33,876 bases of DNA from Oscillospiraceae bacterium (GTDB lineage Bacteria > Bacillota > Clostridia > Saccharofermentanales > Saccharofermentanaceae), in the NCBI GenBank assembly GCA_902788505.1, contig CADAKH010000023.1, forward strand, positions 1 through 33,876, given 5' to 3'. Below the pieces are notes generated by a model. That model saw only the letters and a program-made list of their open reading frames with translations, had not been told where the DNA came from and made no database searches. Every line of letters starts with the position of its first letter. Position 1 is the first letter of the stretch. Of this stretch, positions 32,526 through 33,876 are shown in pieces. A program made the position numbers and the translations under genes.

Positions 32526-32569
32526 ACAAGAGCCGTTTCAAATATACATTTGAGCGGCTCTTGTTTTTT
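32526..32569 (+). terminator. strong (bidirectional) Rho-independent terminator
   Basis: ACAAGAGCCG (32526-32535) and CGGCTCTTGT (32555-32564) form a perfect 10-bp stem, extended by an inner TCAAAT/ATTTGA stem, and are followed by a run of T (32564-32569). On the opposite strand the stem is followed by TATATTT, so it may also end the convergent DUF2974 gene. Confidence 0.9.
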
Positions 32570-32579
32570 ACCTTAAATA

Positions 32580-33737
32580 TCAGTTTTGTTTCTTTATATT
32601 GGCTGCAAGAGAGAACTTCTCTTTATGTTCCTCGAATCTTTCCTTTACGGTATTTTCCCTGAGCACATTGATGTTGACAAAGAACATCTTCATAAGTGTC
32701 CTTACCTTTTCACCGGAGTCATTCTTGATCTCCTTCATTCTCTCGATCATTGCCTTGGTTCCCCTGACTCCGACTTTGGTAAGCATGCTTAAGTTCTCAC
32801 AACCTGAAGCTTCGAAAACCGAGAAAAGCTCATCCACAAAGACTTTCCTCTCATCAAAGCTCATCTCATCGAGCCACTTTGTCATTGTCTCATCGAAAAG
32901 ATCACTTATCTTATCCGTGAAGTCCCTTGTCTCGAACTCCTTGCCTTCAAGCTGCCAGGATAAAGGATCGTGCTGCATTATTCCCGTCTCATTGCTTCTT
33001 ACAATAACTGGTTCAGTCGCATTGAATAAAAGCCTTCCAACGATGGAGCTTTCAGGGATCACCTTCACGATCCTGTCCTGTATCTTCCTGAAACTCTCAG
33101 ACTCTGTCGCATCACGGTTGAATCCCGGACCATCGAAGTTATATATGCTTTCTATTCTGGAATTCAGTTTGTCCTCTGCCAACGCAGCAGAATAAACAGC
33201 AAGATGTCCGCCCTTGGAATGTCCGCCTATCCTGACTTTATTGGTATTCCCTTCCGTAACTTTTTTAAGATAAGCTACCGCCTCTTCTTCGGCAGGAACT
33301 GTCATGAAGCTTAAGTTGAAATCTTCCTTCCATCCGATTATGGTGTCGTCTGTTCCTCTGAATGAGATAAAGCTTGCTCCGTCAGATGTATCGATCTCTA
33401 TTGCGGAGAACTGTATCTCACGTGAGATATCCGTATCGTTTACATAGTTAAGTAAATAAGCATCCTTGAACCTGTCTGAATCAGCCAGGGCCTTAAGCAT
33501 CGAAGGTGCAAATTTGATGAAGGATTTATCCTGTGCCAGTTCTTCCGGAGAATGAAGTCTGAAGAACCTTTCTGATGCTTCTTCGAGCGTTATCTTTTCT
33601 TCTCCCATAGCCGGAGCAACATTTGCGAAATCGACATAGGACAGGCATGACAAAAGCAGTGCATCAACACTGTTGAAAGGATCTCTTTCAAGGGGAAGGT
33701 CTCCCCGCCATGCCAGATAATCTAAAAGGTTACTCAT
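32580..33737 (-). CDS. Mbeg1-like (DUF2974) alpha/beta hydrolase
   Basis: A 385-residue protein of the DUF2974 family, lipase-like alpha/beta hydrolases without a well-known substrate. The nucleophile is Ser174 in IGGHSKGGHLAVY; an early strand reads FISFRGTDD (123-131), typical of this family, and NFDGPGFN follows. There is no signal peptide or membrane segment, so it is probably cytoplasmic. The last 120 residues are a helical, charged tail. The ATG has no ribosome site; a TATAAT (33744-33749) stands only six bases upstream, so the transcript might begin at the start codon itself. Convergent with the multi-pass kinase gene. Confidence 0.85.
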   Translation of the reverse strand: MSNLLDYLAWRGDLPLERDPFNSVDALLLSCLSYVDFANVAPAMGEEKITLEEASERFFRLHSPEELAQDKSFIKFAPSMLKALADSDRFKDAYLLNYVNDTDISREIQFSAIEIDTSDGASFISFRGTDDTIIGWKEDFNLSFMTVPAEEEAVAYLKKVTEGNTNKVRIGGHSKGGHLAVYSAALAEDKLNSRIESIYNFDGPGFNRDATESESFRKIQDRIVKVIPESSIVGRLLFNATEPVIVRSNETGIMQHDPLSWQLEGKEFETRDFTDKISDLFDETMTKWLDEMSFDERKVFVDELFSVFEASGCENLSMLTKVGVRGTKAMIERMKEIKNDSGEKVRTLMKMFFVNINVLRENTVKERFEEHKEKFSLAANIKKQN

Positions 33738-33750
33738 ATTCTCATTATAG

Positions 33751-33876
33751 TCCCTAAATCAGATTTATGCGCAAAGGAAAAGGCGTCGTCTCAAAATGCC
33801 TTATGATCACGCTCCCGAATACGGCAAACAATACGGCTATGCCGTACTCACTGCCGCATTTTTCGCTGTTGCGGCC
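33751..33876. other. right edge: open frames on both strands, possible partial gene
   Basis: On the plus strand an ATG at 33796 opens a frame of 27 codons running off the window (MPYDHAPEYGKQYGYAVL...). On the minus strand a frame enters at the edge and ends with TAG at 33755-33757, giving a hydrophobic stretch AVLFAVFGSVII near its end. Neither has a good ribosome site or recognised motif, and the sequence cannot decide between them. A small palindrome TACGGC-TAT-GCCGTA lies at 33832-33846. Confidence 0.3.

Noticed and set aside
32599..33195. 198-residue plus-strand open frame antisense to the DUF2974 gene
   Set aside because: Ser/Leu-rich composition typical of the mirror of a real gene; the minus-strand frame has a catalytic motif and is clearly the coding one.

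Overview
The window is chromosomal DNA of an anaerobic, Gram-positive Clostridia-type bacterium (Bacillota). Three things point there: the conserved block rpmH-rnpA-yidD-yidC-jag-mnmE-mnmG-rsmG followed by gyrA, strong GGAGG-type ribosome binding sites with lipobox-type lipoproteins, and a carbohydrate locus with YesM/YesN and Lpl-type components typical of gut or rumen fibre users. The genus cannot be fixed from the sequence alone.

Region 1 (1-11.65 kb, all minus strand) is housekeeping. A consensus promoter (11614-11642) drives rpmH, rnpA, yidD, yidC, jag, mnmE, mnmG and rsmG, packed with short gaps or overlaps. gyrA follows with its own extended -10 promoter and overlaps a class A-type D,D-carboxypeptidase gene by one base; that unit ends in a clear terminator (280-303). 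Beyond it, at the left edge, a second minus-strand promoter with an AT-rich upstream element and a boxA/spacer-like sequence look like the leader of an rRNA operon whose 16S gene would lie just outside the window.

Region 2 (11.65-23.9 kb) is a carbohydrate-use locus. A DUF624 membrane protein, two Lpl-type ABC permeases and a lipoprotein binding protein are encoded on the minus strand, followed upstream by a YesN-type AraC response regulator and a YesM-type sensor kinase. Divergent from the kinase is a 990-residue protein without a signal peptide that fuses a type-B carboxylesterase to a GH43 glycosidase. The likely logic is: the kinase/regulator pair senses an extracellular sugar and activates the importer (three AAACTC repeats at 11-bp spacing sit directly upstream of its -35), and the imported, esterified oligosaccharide is de-esterified and trimmed inside the cell. 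No ATPase subunit is encoded here.

Region 3 (23.9-29.2 kb) has an OmpR-type regulator and kinase facing away from an operon of VTC-domain polyphosphate polymerase, DUF4956 membrane protein and a Cthe_2159-like beta-helix lipoprotein. A large compound palindrome lies between the two units. This VTC-DUF4956-lipoprotein module is the best candidate in the window for a poorly described system, possibly making and exporting polyphosphate or a related anionic polymer to the cell surface.

Region 4 (29.2 kb to the end) holds a histidine phosphatase, a second OmpR-type regulator/kinase pair with an unusual multi-pass kinase, a strong bidirectional terminator, and an Mbeg1-like (DUF2974) alpha/beta hydrolase. 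The last 120 bases have open frames on both strands and may be the edge of another gene. No CRISPR array, tRNA, insertion sequence or prophage was seen.
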